From: a virus
Virus record (IMG/VR): IMGVR_UViG_3300032224_000208
Location: 1-44,963 of that record
DNA: 44,963 nucleotides
Reading direction: 5' to 3' (one strand)
The notes under the pieces are model-generated. The model saw only the letters and a list, made by a program, of their open reading frames with translations, did no database searches and was not told the DNA's origin. Each line of letters opens with the position of its first letter. Position 1 is the stretch's first letter. Made by a program: the position numbers and the translations under genes. This document shows, in pieces, positions 1 through 7,931 of this stretch.

Positions 1-380
1 CTGGGTATTTGATAGACGTTATCAACGTATACCATGACATTAGCATCGCCCGCCACATAGCTAGGAGCATAATCAGGATTCAAAGGTCCAAATAGAGAAG
101 TTTGATTATTGCCCACTCCCAGATTTTGAACAGCTAGAGTTGCCGGGCGAACTGTACGAACTTTTTCCCATACATCGTTTACTCGTGCTTCAACTTCTTT
201 TAGAGTTGTGCTGTAGCGTATTTGCCCATTAACTACCTGTGGTGGACGTTGAGTCTTTGTGCCACGAGGTAGTTCAAAACTATTAGTAGAGTCAGTTACT
301 AGGCGACCATCTACTAGAAGAGATAATCTATTACTAGTCGGAGCATGTGTATCTAATGGAAGTTTTTTATAAAATTTCAT
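1..380 (-). CDS. Phage structural protein, N-terminal part (cut by window edge)
   Basis: The frame opens at ATG (378-380, read leftward) and stays open to the window edge, giving 126 visible residues starting MKFYKKLPLDTHAPTSNR. A short charged, probably helical stretch (TTLKEVEARVNDVWEKVR) lies near residues 58-75, followed by a part rich in aromatic residues, Asn and Pro. The start lies one base past the stop of the preceding 104-residue gene and has no Shine-Dalgarno sequence, so translational coupling is likely. I do not recognise the family. Its place at the end of a late structural operon suggests a virion, tail or fibre component; that is inference. The C-terminus is outside the window. 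Confidence 0.75.
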   Translation of the reverse strand, partial: MKFYKKLPLDTHAPTSNRLSLLVDGRLVTDSTNSFELPRGTKTQRPPQVVNGQIRYSTTLKEVEARVNDVWEKVRTVRPATLAVQNLGVGNNQTSLFGPLNPDYAPSYVAGDANVMVYVDNVYQIP

Positions 381-381
381 A

Positions 382-696
382 TTAATAAGTAGGTACGTAG
401 CTTACTGTTGCAGCGATAAGATTTGAATCGACTGCTTCGGCAAAAATAGCATCTCCATCTGCCAGGATAAATCTTTCAGTGTCCATACAGAATGTTTCGC
501 CTGCTGGCATATAAACTGAATTAAGTATCATCATGGTATTGTTCAATGACGATCCTGCCGGAACCATCCATACAGTCATGTAAGTATCAACTACTCCTGC
601 GTTACAAAAAATTATAGTGGTAACAGCATTTTCTCCACTTGCTTGATATATGCTAGTAGGCGATCCTGTCCCAACTGATGTGCTTCTTATTCCCAT
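382..696 (-). CDS. Small hypothetical structural protein (104 aa)
   Basis: A 104-residue protein with AAGGA seven bases before its ATG. It has no signal peptide or clear membrane segment. The composition is rich in Thr, Val, Ala and Ser (for example TTIIFCNAGVVDTYMTVWMV) and reads like a small beta-sandwich virion or fibre-associated protein. It sits between a fibre-like protein upstream (nine bases away) and the truncated gene downstream (one base away), so the three are probably co-transcribed. No family is recognised; the structural role is inferred from position and composition. Confidence 0.7.
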   Translation of the reverse strand: MGIRSTSVGTGSPTSIYQASGENAVTTIIFCNAGVVDTYMTVWMVPAGSSLNNTMMILNSVYMPAGETFCMDTERFILADGDAIFAEAVDSNLIAATVSYVPTY

Positions 697-705
697 GTCT
701 ATTCC

Positions 706-1800
706 TTAAAATATAATGCTAAAAATTAGAGCTTTTTTAGCACTTACTAGTTCGTCTCTTGTTTGATTTCCGTTAACAAACATTAGTCCAGTACCACCTT
801 GCCCCACTGTAGAAGTACTATAAACCTTAACCTGATTTGGTCCATAGGCCGGAGCCGCATCTGGAACTTGATAAGTCAATGCACTATTTACAACAACTTC
901 GGCTCCGTTGTTTGTAACTAGATATATGTTTGTACCGGTATGGAACGGAGTTATAGCACTTCCGTTGACTGATAATTCTGCTAGCTGAACACTTTCTGGA
1001 CTGACGTCCATTGTTAGATAGTCGTCAATATACATGGAAATACGGCCTGTACCACCACCAGCATTTCTAGATATTGTTATATAAGACAACGGCAATCCGT
1101 CAATAGCCGGAGGAACAGGAGCTTCAACCCCGCCATTGTTGTTGACCAACATCTGAGCATAAGTTGCAGTGTTTACACCGATGGATCCAATAGTAACATC
1201 TACATACTTTTTGTTAGGAATGTCATCGTCATCTTTTACATTTAGATGATAGTTAGTTGTTCCTTTGACACTGACTACAGCGTTTCTTGTTAACGGGTTT
1301 TCACCAATTAATACCAGTCTAGGACTGCTGTCAGTGTTTAGTGTGTTACCAATATTAGTAGAATCTAATTGTAGTCCTGCTGTCCTGATCATAGTCGACG
1401 CACCAGCGGCCATGAATTTCCAAAGACCTCTATGTACTCCACCTTGTAAGTCTGTCCAACTACCGTTAGCTAACGAATCATCAAAGTATAATCGACCATC
1501 TAGACTATTAACACCTACACTGCCTCGATCAATTCTAAATCCAGAAATTCCACCTTTTACATGATTTTGAGAATCATAACCGCCTCGATTAAGGATAATT
1601 TCGTTATCTGAAATTACAGTATTAACACTTTCTAACTGTGTAGTTGCTCCCTGTACATCTAAGTTACCAATGATAGTTACTGTACCAGTATTGGTCAAAC
1701 TAGTGCTGGTTGAGCTTACATCAATCGTTAGATTTCCACCCGGGGCCGTGAATATTTTATAATCACCGGCTAATCTAACAATATCAACAGTAGTGGTCAT
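706..1800 (-). CDS. Tail-fibre-like / virion structural protein (364 aa)
   Basis: The N-terminal third is rich in Thr, Ser, Asn and Gly, with short repeated beta-strand phrases (for example GTVTIIGNLDVQGATTQLES, about residues 38-57). The phrase ISDNEIILNRGG follows near residue 63. Such sequences are common in fibre and tail-spike proteins of aquatic T4-like phages. The middle (LYFDDSLANGSWTDLQGG, near residue 104) resembles recurrent fibre-domain units. The start is supported by AAAGGA eight bases upstream, and a CATAAATA late-promoter candidate lies just before it. It probably contributes to a fibre or head/tail decoration. I cannot assign it to a T4 gene number, and the receptor-binding role is inference. 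Confidence 0.75.
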   Translation of the reverse strand: MTTTVDIVRLAGDYKIFTAPGGNLTIDVSSTSTSLTNTGTVTIIGNLDVQGATTQLESVNTVISDNEIILNRGGYDSQNHVKGGISGFRIDRGSVGVNSLDGRLYFDDSLANGSWTDLQGGVHRGLWKFMAAGASTMIRTAGLQLDSTNIGNTLNTDSSPRLVLIGENPLTRNAVVSVKGTTNYHLNVKDDDDIPNKKYVDVTIGSIGVNTATYAQMLVNNNGGVEAPVPPAIDGLPLSYITISRNAGGGTGRISMYIDDYLTMDVSPESVQLAELSVNGSAITPFHTGTNIYLVTNNGAEVVVNSALTYQVPDAAPAYGPNQVKVYSTSTVGQGGTGLMFVNGNQTRDELVSAKKALIFSIIF

Positions 1801-1818
1801 AGGAGTTTCCTTTAATGA

Positions 1819-1826
1819 TATTTATG
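1819..1826 (-). promoter_or_regulatory. Late promoter candidate CATAAATA
   Basis: Minus-strand CATAAATA matches the T4 late consensus TATAAATA at seven of eight bases. Start of transcription would fall near 1813, leaving a leader of about a dozen bases that still contains the Shine-Dalgarno sequence of the 364-residue gene. It overlaps the last codons of the upstream gene. The same eight bases occur before gp6 on the plus strand. Confidence 0.5.
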
Positions 1827-2361
1827 CAAAGTAATAGCGTAATGACACCTGTCGTATTGTAGCACCGCATCTATGAGGATAAAAAGGGTGACTTATTAGT
1901 CTTACAAAAACTCCAAACGTGGGGTCTTGTAACATAGCAGGAGTAATAGCGGCACCCCATAAGTTTTCTGTACCACCATATATGTTTTTATTAAAATTAA
2001 TCAAGTGATTTTCGGGGTCTTGATCGTAGTTTGTCTGATTAGATCCAATAATTTCATTATTATAGACAAGAAATATTTCAGAATCTGATATTCGTCCTCG
2101 CCTGTCAACATCTAAGTTAAGTTCGATACCGGTTATACTATCTGGAACATCTTGAAATCCAAAATTTGTAAATGTTAGACCCACTGTTTTATCTCGTACG
2201 TCGGTCATGCCCGGACCAGGTCCTCCTGTTCCTGCTATGTGAATTAGGTCTTTAGCAGTGAGAATAGGAAACTGTAATGGTTCTTGCCATCGTATAAGTT
2301 TAGCATCTTCGTCTGTATTCTGTGAAGATGAGCTGGGATTATACCATTGAGATGTTGTCAT
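1822..2361 (-). CDS. Hypothetical structural protein (179 aa)
   Basis: A 179-residue protein starting MTTSQWYNPSSSSQNTDED, with a globular, mostly beta-looking remainder (GIELNLDVDRRGRISDSEIF; VSLRYYFA at the end). No known family is recognised. No Shine-Dalgarno sequence precedes the ATG. Instead a terminator and a TAAATA element sit directly upstream, only six bases before the start, so the gene may be transcribed from its own promoter as a leaderless or nearly leaderless message. Its place among late genes suggests a virion protein. Confidence 0.75.
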   Translation of the reverse strand: MTTSQWYNPSSSSQNTDEDAKLIRWQEPLQFPILTAKDLIHIAGTGGPGPGMTDVRDKTVGLTFTNFGFQDVPDSITGIELNLDVDRRGRISDSEIFLVYNNEIIGSNQTNYDQDPENHLINFNKNIYGGTENLWGAAITPAMLQDPTFGVFVRLISHPFYPHRCGATIRQVSLRYYFA

Positions 2362-2367
2362 AGCTTG

Positions 2368-2375
2368 TATTTACC
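2368..2375 (-). promoter_or_regulatory. Late promoter candidate GGTAAATA, close to start codon
   Basis: Minus-strand GGTAAATA followed by CAAGCT and then the ATG at 2361. By T4 late-promoter geometry (octamer at about -13 to -6) transcription would begin at about 2362, essentially at the start codon. It follows the U-tract of the terminator at 2379-2402 by only four bases. Confidence 0.45.
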
Positions 2376-2378
2376 AAC

Positions 2379-2402
2379 AAAAAAGGGCTCCGAAGAGCCC
2401 TT
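2379..2402 (-). terminator. Rho-independent terminator with UUCG loop
   Basis: Read on the minus strand: an eight-base stem AAGGGCTC / GAGCCCTT closed by a TTCG tetraloop with a C-G closing pair (the very stable C(UUCG)G type), followed by a run of T. It lies 18 bases past the stop of the 316-residue gene and should end its transcript. Confidence 0.9.
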
Positions 2403-2419
2403 GGATAGTCTAATTGATA

Positions 2420-3370
2420 TTAAACTGTAATGTTAGCAATACTTACAACTGGACCGTTAGTAGAAGTAAAGGCCGCATTAGTTGTCCATTTAGCTTGACC
2501 GACTGGCCATGTGCTATTTGCTGTATCTGTTGTCAATGTTACAAGAGCTGTACTTGTGTTTGTACGAGAAACCAATGTAGCTTTGCGAGCTGTTAGTTTT
2601 GTGACATAATAAGTAGCACCACCTGCGTCAGTAGCAATCAAGTGCATGTAGCCTGCTTGTAGAGTATGGTTAACACCGTAACCAAAACTTAGACGAACTT
2701 GACCAACACCTTGTGAGTTACGAACTAGATAACGACGTGATGATTCTTGTTTGATAATATCGCCACCGCTAACTGCGCTTGAGCCAGTTGTTAGATATGA
2801 TGTAAACGATAATGAATCGTTTGAAGCATTAGTTGTTAGCAATGTTACTGTGTTAACTTGACCAGAACCTGCGTCATAAAACTTTAAGTTGTTTGCGTTA
2901 GTCCATGATCCCGAGTTAGGCTGATCAGATGTAACACGGTTTAATACTGGATCAACGACTGTAACTACACCACCATTGCTACCACCGTAGATTTTCATAC
3001 CAATTTGAATGCCAACTACGCTAGCAACACTCATTGTGTTAGTGCCACTAACACCAGAGTTAGTTACATATTGTGTAACTTGTGATGCTGTAGTTACAGT
3101 TAATACAGGAGCTGCAGTGTATCCTGAACCTGGTGCTGTAATGGTAACACCACGTAGCAAACCGTTAACAATTACTGGAGTACCAGTTGCACGTACACCA
3201 CCAACTGTTGTAGGTGCTGCAAAAGATACTGTTGTACCTTGTGAATATAGTGTACCACTGTTGGTAAATGTAACACTAGCTACACCTTCACCACCAATAC
3301 CACTAAATCCATTTAGTGCTTGGTTATCATATAAGTTACCAAAAAACTTTTTCTTAATCGGACGTCCCAT
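2420..3370 (-). CDS. Structural protein with GSGY motif (316 aa)
   Basis: The N-terminus is basic (MGRPIKKKFFGNLYDNQ) and is followed by Gly/Thr/Val-rich beta sequence. Around residues 70-90 is the phrase GVTITAPGSGYTAAPVLTV, a short recurrent motif of phage virion proteins that also appears three times in the giant protein at the far end of this window. The start is supported by AAGGAG ten bases upstream. The gene is isolated between two terminators and has its own late-promoter candidate, so it is a separate transcription unit immediately after the capsid gene. That position and the isolated, strong signals suggest an abundant virion protein such as a head decoration or fibre protein. The exact role is unknown. 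Confidence 0.8.
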   Translation of the reverse strand: MGRPIKKKFFGNLYDNQALNGFSGIGGEGVASVTFTNSGTLYSQGTTVSFAAPTTVGGVRATGTPVIVNGLLRGVTITAPGSGYTAAPVLTVTTASQVTQYVTNSGVSGTNTMSVASVVGIQIGMKIYGGSNGGVVTVVDPVLNRVTSDQPNSGSWTNANNLKFYDAGSGQVNTVTLLTTNASNDSLSFTSYLTTGSSAVSGGDIIKQESSRRYLVRNSQGVGQVRLSFGYGVNHTLQAGYMHLIATDAGGATYYVTKLTARKATLVSRTNTSTALVTLTTDTANSTWPVGQAKWTTNAAFTSTNGPVVSIANITV

Positions 3371-3442
3371 TTTGTTTCTCCTTGAATAATGTGAGCGTTC
3401 TAGGCTCTACGCGGTGGGTGCCGCATAATAATCTAGACACTG

Positions 3443-3450
3443 TATTTAAC
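3443..3450 (-). promoter_or_regulatory. Late promoter candidate GTTAAATA
   Basis: Minus-strand GTTAAATA followed by CAGTG, directly abutting the U-tract of the capsid-gene terminator. Predicted transcription start is near 3437, giving a leader of about 67 bases before the 316-residue gene, with AAGGAG close to its start codon. Confidence 0.55.
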
Positions 3451-3473
3451 AAAAAACCCGCCGAAGCGGGTTT
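3451..3473 (-). terminator. Rho-independent terminator after capsid gene, UUCG loop
   Basis: Minus-strand stem AAACCCGC / GCGGGTTT with a TTCG loop closed by C-G, followed by TTT. It lies 28 bases after the gp23 stop codon. Architecture and loop are the same as in the terminator at 2379-2402. Confidence 0.9.
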
Positions 3474-3501
3474 CTTGATTGTGTAAACACTTTAAAACTG
3501 A

Positions 3502-4677
3502 TTACTGGAAACTTACGTTAGCAGAAACAATCTTAACTTTTCCTAGGTAGTCAGCGGCATTACCTAGAGAAGAAGCTGTGTTGCTCAACTCTAAATAACC
3601 GTAACGTGTTAGGAAGCCAACTACTGGCTCAAATGTGTTTGGATCTAGAACAACACCAGAACTCATTAGAGGAATGTAAGGGCAATAGAATGCTGGAGCA
3701 TCCGCTTCGCTTGGTCCTTTGTATCCAACTAGGATCTGATTGTCATCATCTGTATCGCTCTTATATGCGTCAACATAAACACGCATTGCGTTGTTCAATG
3801 TACCAACGAACTTGGTGTTTGTTGGAGCTTCGAATGTACCTTCTGTAGTACGAGCAAAAGCGGATGTTGTTGCTGATTGTAGCAATGTTAGGGCTTGGTT
3901 AGAAATAACAGCCCAGTTTGCAGCGCCACGACGTGTACGCTGAGCAATCAAGTTAGCAACACGGTTGATCAAGATTGCCAATGCGGCATGCTCGTCACCA
4001 ACGAATGTAGCTGTACCAGAAACTAGAGCCTGGTCATATGTTGCTTCAACGCTTGCTAGAGCACGTAGACTAGCTAGAATCTCTTGATCGATTTCAGCTG
4101 TGATTTCTTGTGCTAGAGCAGCCATGATTTCTGCTTCAATATCAATACCTTGTTGAGCTTGAGCATCTTGAGCGGCTTCGAAGGTCCAACGAGCTGATAG
4201 CTTGCGTGACTTAGCTTCTACGGCTGCTTTCAAGATTTGAATGCTCATACGCTTACCTGGTAGACCTTCTAGCGCACTTGTAGCAGATGCTTTTGGTGTG
4301 CTAGCATTGTCGTTACCAGAATAGGCTTGAGCGATCTTGAATGGGCTCAATGCTTCTTCACCAGCTACAACTTCGTTGCTAGAATCAGCATAACGAACAC
4401 GTAGAGTGTGAATTTGACCAACTGGACCTGTCATTGGCTGTACGCCGATGATTTCGTTAGCAATAACTGTTGGCATAACACGACGAATTACTGGAAGAAT
4501 TACACGGTTTAGTGTAGCAATGTTTCCAGAACTTGTAGCGCCGCTTGTTGCAGCTTCTGCTAGGTACTTACGAGTGTTTTCTAAACAAACGCTCATCGAA
4601 GATTTACGGTTACCCTGTAGGCCTTCAAGCAGAGCGTCTTTGGTCTCTGACCATCTTTCATTTAATAATTGTGACAT
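3502..4677 (-). CDS. gp23: Major capsid protein gp23
   Basis: Recognised as the T4-family major capsid protein, the hexamer-forming shell subunit. Characteristic segments include LNRVILPVIRRVMPTVIANE (about residues 56-75), QPMTGPVGQIHTLRVRY (about 80-96) and a C-terminal GRF-like region ending near the last residue. At 391 residues it is shorter than T4 gp23 (521). A prohead-protease site of the L/I-x-E type is visible at L39-A40-E41, so mature protein would begin near A42. AAGGAG lies nine bases before the ATG, and the gene directly follows scaffold gp22, the T4 order. A strong terminator follows. Family call is secure; the cleavage site is inferred from the T4 rule. Confidence 0.95.
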   Translation of the reverse strand: MSQLLNERWSETKDALLEGLQGNRKSSMSVCLENTRKYLAEAATSGATSSGNIATLNRVILPVIRRVMPTVIANEIIGVQPMTGPVGQIHTLRVRYADSSNEVVAGEEALSPFKIAQAYSGNDNASTPKASATSALEGLPGKRMSIQILKAAVEAKSRKLSARWTFEAAQDAQAQQGIDIEAEIMAALAQEITAEIDQEILASLRALASVEATYDQALVSGTATFVGDEHAALAILINRVANLIAQRTRRGAANWAVISNQALTLLQSATTSAFARTTEGTFEAPTNTKFVGTLNNAMRVYVDAYKSDTDDDNQILVGYKGPSEADAPAFYCPYIPLMSSGVVLDPNTFEPVVGFLTRYGYLELSNTASSLGNAADYLGKVKIVSANVSFQ

Positions 4678-4697
4678 TTATAGTCTCCTTGAATATA

Positions 4698-5798
4698 TTA
4701 TTTTAGACCCGCTAACTTGCGAATGTCTAAGATGTTATCCACGCCTACCTGAGGCTGTTTAACTTCGCGATCACCTGTTACGGATGCGCTTTCATTGATT
4801 ACTTCTTTGGCTTGCGCCTTAGGAGCTTTCTTGATATCGCCTTCCATAACTGCTGGTAGATATTTGTCAAATGCCAAAGTCAGCTTTGGTGTTTGAACAG
4901 ACTCTAACAACTCTGTCATGATTGCTTTCTTTTCAGCACTCAGTGGTGCTAGTAACTCACTCATTACATTTTTGCGTTCCATTAGATCTTTAGTAACACG
5001 AATTTCGCGTTCCTTAGATTCTACTAGTTGTGCTTTCTGTGTAACGATTTGTTTTGCTTCCGCTAATTCTAAATCTTTCTTTTCGATGACTTTTAACAAT
5101 TTGCTTGTCTCAGACTTCTCATTTAAGTAACTTGAATTAAACTCTTGTGCAAAAGCTTCAAATAAACGACGACCAAAACTGTTTTGACGTGCGCTCTCAA
5201 TATCTTCCTTCAATTGTGACATCTCAGATTTCAATTGTTTGCTAATACTTTCTTCAACAATCTTAGCACTACGTTTAATAAACTGTGCTCTTACTTCATC
5301 GAATTTTGCCTTTGCTTCGCGAACTAACTTGACTTTCGTTTCAGCTAGGTCTTTCTTGTCAACAGCAAATTCGTTGATCTCTTTTGCTAGAGCAGTTACA
5401 ATGAACTGTTCTAGTTTAGAAAAATTCTCAGCAACTTTTTGACGGTCACCTTGGAACTCTCCTAATTCTTTGCCAAGTTGTTTGATAACAAATGATTCTA
5501 ATACCTGCGCATCAGATGTCATTTTGTTCTTATAAGCCAGTTTGGCTTCTGCCAATCCTTTCTTATCAGCAACAAGCTCGGCCATTTCTGCGGCCAATCG
5601 CTCGCTAACCATTGTGTCCAGTGCTTCAACCATAACGCTCTTATCTTGAGCATATTTCTGAGCAAACTCTTCACGCAGTTCAGCGGTGACTTGGTCGCGA
5701 TTTTCTTGAATCTTTTGGGTGAACGCAGATTCGATTTCAGAACGAATTTGTTCTGACATCACACCGCTTTCTACCAATTGTTTGAATGCGTCCAACAT
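4698..5798 (-). CDS. gp22: Prohead core scaffolding protein gp22
   Basis: A 366-residue, highly charged, mostly helical protein with long K/E/A/Q-rich segments and heptad-like spacing, as expected for the T4 gp22 scaffold that shapes the prohead and is degraded by gp21. The phrase FGRRLFEAFAQEF and the following SYLNEKSE (about residues 210-230) are typical of the gp22 family. I chose ATG at 5798 rather than GTG at 5801, because AAGGAG is then six bases away. It lies ten bases after the protease gene and 20 bases before the capsid gene, the T4 order 21-22-23. The C-terminus (ILDIRKLAGLK) may serve as the contact to capsid protein; that is inference. Confidence 0.9.
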   Translation of the reverse strand: MLDAFKQLVESGVMSEQIRSEIESAFTQKIQENRDQVTAELREEFAQKYAQDKSVMVEALDTMVSERLAAEMAELVADKKGLAEAKLAYKNKMTSDAQVLESFVIKQLGKELGEFQGDRQKVAENFSKLEQFIVTALAKEINEFAVDKKDLAETKVKLVREAKAKFDEVRAQFIKRSAKIVEESISKQLKSEMSQLKEDIESARQNSFGRRLFEAFAQEFNSSYLNEKSETSKLLKVIEKKDLELAEAKQIVTQKAQLVESKEREIRVTKDLMERKNVMSELLAPLSAEKKAIMTELLESVQTPKLTLAFDKYLPAVMEGDIKKAPKAQAKEVINESASVTGDREVKQPQVGVDNILDIRKLAGLK

Positions 5799-5808
5799 CA
5801 CTTTCTCC

Positions 5809-6441
5809 TTATTTTAACCCTTTGATAATCCCAAGGAGCGATTCCTTAAGATATCTCTGAGCTTTCGGATCTTCTTTTACTTCTTGCGCCAATCTCCAGG
5901 CACCGTATCCACCTTTATTGTTCATGAGATGTTCATAAACAGGAGTAGGATAAGCGCCAGGCGCACTTGGTTGAGCAACAATATCAACTGTAATAATCTC
6001 AAAGTCAGATACTTCGCCTGAGTGTTCGCTTACGTTTCCGGATCCACGACTACTCACACCAAGTTTTACACCAGCTTCAAGCATAGTTTTAATTAAATTA
6101 CCCATTGGAGTAGGAAGGATTTTCATCTTTCCATATCCGTTTGGACCGTCCATCCACATTTCTGTGATCATATGGCTGACGCGGTCTAAATTTACTTTTA
6201 GGTCATCAGGATGATCAACCTCACCTAAGACTGAATAACCATTAACAATTTGATCGTTTAGTGTTTTAACCGCGTTGGCAATTTCACCTACTGGATAAAC
6301 ACGTTGGTTAGCATTGCGAACACCGCCCTGAATAGCAATACCTTTTAAGTAAAGGTTCTTTCCATTCTTTTCTTCAGCCTCGTGTAGTTCTACACGGGCT
6401 TGATCAAATGTTAAATGTTCTCTTAGATAAGATTGTTTCAT
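5809..6441 (-). CDS. gp21: Prohead maturation protease gp21
   Basis: A 210-residue serine protease of the T4 gp21 / herpesvirus-like assemblin fold, which cleaves scaffold and capsid proteins inside the prohead. Visible motifs are GEVDHP with candidate catalytic His77, GVSSRGSG with candidate nucleophile Ser130 or Ser131, and VDIVAQPSAPGA (Asp153 region), a conserved segment of the family. Length is close to T4 gp21 (212). The start has AGAGAAA upstream. It is encoded between the acidic core protein and the scaffold gene, as in T4. Catalytic residues are assigned by motif, not by alignment. Confidence 0.93.
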   Translation of the reverse strand: MKQSYLREHLTFDQARVELHEAEEKNGKNLYLKGIAIQGGVRNANQRVYPVGEIANAVKTLNDQIVNGYSVLGEVDHPDDLKVNLDRVSHMITEMWMDGPNGYGKMKILPTPMGNLIKTMLEAGVKLGVSSRGSGNVSEHSGEVSDFEIITVDIVAQPSAPGAYPTPVYEHLMNNKGGYGAWRLAQEVKEDPKAQRYLKESLLGIIKGLK

Positions 6442-6453
6442 CTATTTCTCTAA

Positions 6454-7497
6454 TTAAGCGTTACGGTTAGGAGCGCCACTTAGTGGGCTCATTGTGTTTA
6501 CGCCGCCGGTTTGACCAGCTTTGTCACCTCTACCAGAACCCCAACCTTGGCCTTCGCCACTTGCGCCCTTTTTCTCAGCGCCGTGACCACCGGATACTTT
6601 GCTTAGAGCTGCACCATCTGGCATTGCTGTTTTAGAGCTACCTGTTTTGTTCTTTGTAACACCTTTAGTGAATTCGCCCTTTGTATTACCAACTAGACCA
6701 CGTGAGCCTTTGTCAGCATTAGGACTTGTACCACTCATTTCGCCTACGGCTTTACCACCACTACCTAGGATGTTGTGAGCTGTAGCGCCTGTTGAAGGCT
6801 TGCCCTTACCAGAGCTAACGATGCTTTGATGATTTGTTTCTGTTGCTTGGCCAGCTAGGTCACCCTTACCGCCGCCAACTGGACCAGGAGTCTTCATAGA
6901 AGAACCTTTTTCCCAATCACCGCCAACACGCTCAACGTATTCACGAACTTGGCTGTTTTCCATGCCCATCATGCCTTCGTCTTCGTCGTCTTCTTCGTCA
7001 TCAGACTCTTCGTCATCGGACTCTTCATCGTCACCGCCAAACATGTCATCATGTTCTGGCTCGTCTTTTTCACCGGCCATTAGCTTTTCAAATTCAGCTT
7101 TTAGTTCTTCTAGTGCGTCTTCTAGGTCTTCGATACGCTCTTCTTCGGATCCGTGCTCTGCTTCGTGATCGTCGATTTCACCATCATTATCAAAGTCCAT
7201 TTCGTCATCGTCACCGCCCATTGGGTCAGCATCGCTAACACCGCCAACTAGGTCGTCAGCTGGGTCACCACCGATTTCAAATGTTGTTTCTTCGTCAACT
7301 TGGTCATCAGACTCGTCTTCCATAGACTCATCTTGTTCCTCGTCTTCGTCGTCTTCTTCGTCTTTTGCTTCTTCAGCAATTAAATTCTCGTAAATATCTC
7401 TTGACTTTTCTACAACGATCTCGTGGAATAGCTCATGAGCTTTTTCCATTTCTTCGTTTACTAGTAAGTCCAAAAGTTGTTCCATCTTTGTAGACAT
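6454..7497 (-). CDS. gp67: gp67-like acidic prohead core protein with long Gly/Lys-rich tail
   Basis: The first 45 residues (MEQLLDLLVNEEMEKAHELF from residue 5 and onward) resemble T4 gp67, the small internal prohead protein, and are followed by a very acidic D/E tract as in gp67. T4 gp67 is only about 80 residues; this protein has 347. After further acidic blocks (about residues 46-180, with repeated DDEESDDEES) comes a Gly/Lys/Ser/Thr-rich, basic second half (about 185-347, for example GGGKGDLAGQ). The bipolar charge is unusual. It could be a fusion of a gp67-type core protein with a basic DNA-associated or gp68-type part. AAGGAG lies ten bases before the ATG. Confidence is good for the N-terminus and low for the tail. 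Confidence 0.75.
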   Translation of the reverse strand: MSTKMEQLLDLLVNEEMEKAHELFHEIVVEKSRDIYENLIAEEAKDEEDDEDEEQDESMEDESDDQVDEETTFEIGGDPADDLVGGVSDADPMGGDDDEMDFDNDGEIDDHEAEHGSEEERIEDLEDALEELKAEFEKLMAGEKDEPEHDDMFGGDDEESDDEESDDEEDDEDEGMMGMENSQVREYVERVGGDWEKGSSMKTPGPVGGGKGDLAGQATETNHQSIVSSGKGKPSTGATAHNILGSGGKAVGEMSGTSPNADKGSRGLVGNTKGEFTKGVTKNKTGSSKTAMPDGAALSKVSGGHGAEKKGASGEGQGWGSGRGDKAGQTGGVNTMSPLSGAPNRNA

Positions 7498-7683
7498 TGT
7501 AGGTTTCTCCTTAAATTAGATGCGGCAAGGCTGTCTTATGGTGTATTTACAGCCGTTCGAGTATAGTTATGTGAAATAGGCCAAAAACGGCCGGTTTTTG
7601 GTTAAACCAGATTTGGGCGCAGTAGTCCCTTATGAATTTTGTCTAAAATATTTAGTTGTGTGATCTAAATATTATATTAACAC
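7498..7683 (-). promoter_or_regulatory. Intergenic leader before gp67-like gene, with TAAATA elements and a hairpin
   Basis: No gene fits here. On the minus strand are two late-promoter-like elements, ACTAAATA (7649-7656) and TGTAAATA (7544-7551). The second would place transcription start about 40 bases before the gp67-like ATG. Between them is a perfect 8-base inverted repeat, CCAAAAAC / GTTTTTGG (7581-7601, five-base loop), which could act as a weak attenuator or RNA stabiliser. None of this is proven. Confidence 0.4.
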
Positions 7684-7926
7684 TTATTGAGCGGGTTGCT
7701 CTTCAGGCGTTTTATACATGACTTGTATCAATTGCATTTCTTCCATATGCTCTTCTTCTTTAGCATCGCTGGCCTTACGAAGGTCATGAATCATACGCAA
7801 GGTAAGTCTTGTCTTGCGTAGGTCTTTAGCTGTTACAACACTTTTGTCATGAAAGGGATCGTATATAGGATCTTCTTGCATTTCTTTGCTGTTTTCGTTA
7901 AAGTAAATGAATTCGTTAAGTAGCAT
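7684..7926 (-). CDS. Small hypothetical protein between portal and core genes (80 aa)
   Basis: An 80-residue, charged, mostly helical protein (KDLRKTRLTLRMIHDLRK near residues 34-51, then EEEHMEEMQLIQVMY). It lies where T4 keeps its small core genes 67/68, 17 bases after the portal stop. It has no Shine-Dalgarno sequence. Instead GGTTAAATA sits five bases before the ATG, so it may be initiated on a nearly leaderless message or by coupling to the portal gene. It may be a minor prohead core protein. No family is recognised with certainty. Confidence 0.7.
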   Translation of the reverse strand: MLLNEFIYFNENSKEMQEDPIYDPFHDKSVVTAKDLRKTRLTLRMIHDLRKASDAKEEEHMEEMQLIQVMYKTPEEQPAQ

Positions 7927-7931
7927 AGAGT

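Noticed and set aside
5799-5801. GTG start for gp22
   Set aside because: It is only three bases from AAGGAG; the next codon ATG has better spacing.
6962-7168. Serine-rich plus-strand frame
   Set aside because: It is the complement of the acidic GAY/GAT-type codon repeats of the gp67-like gene.
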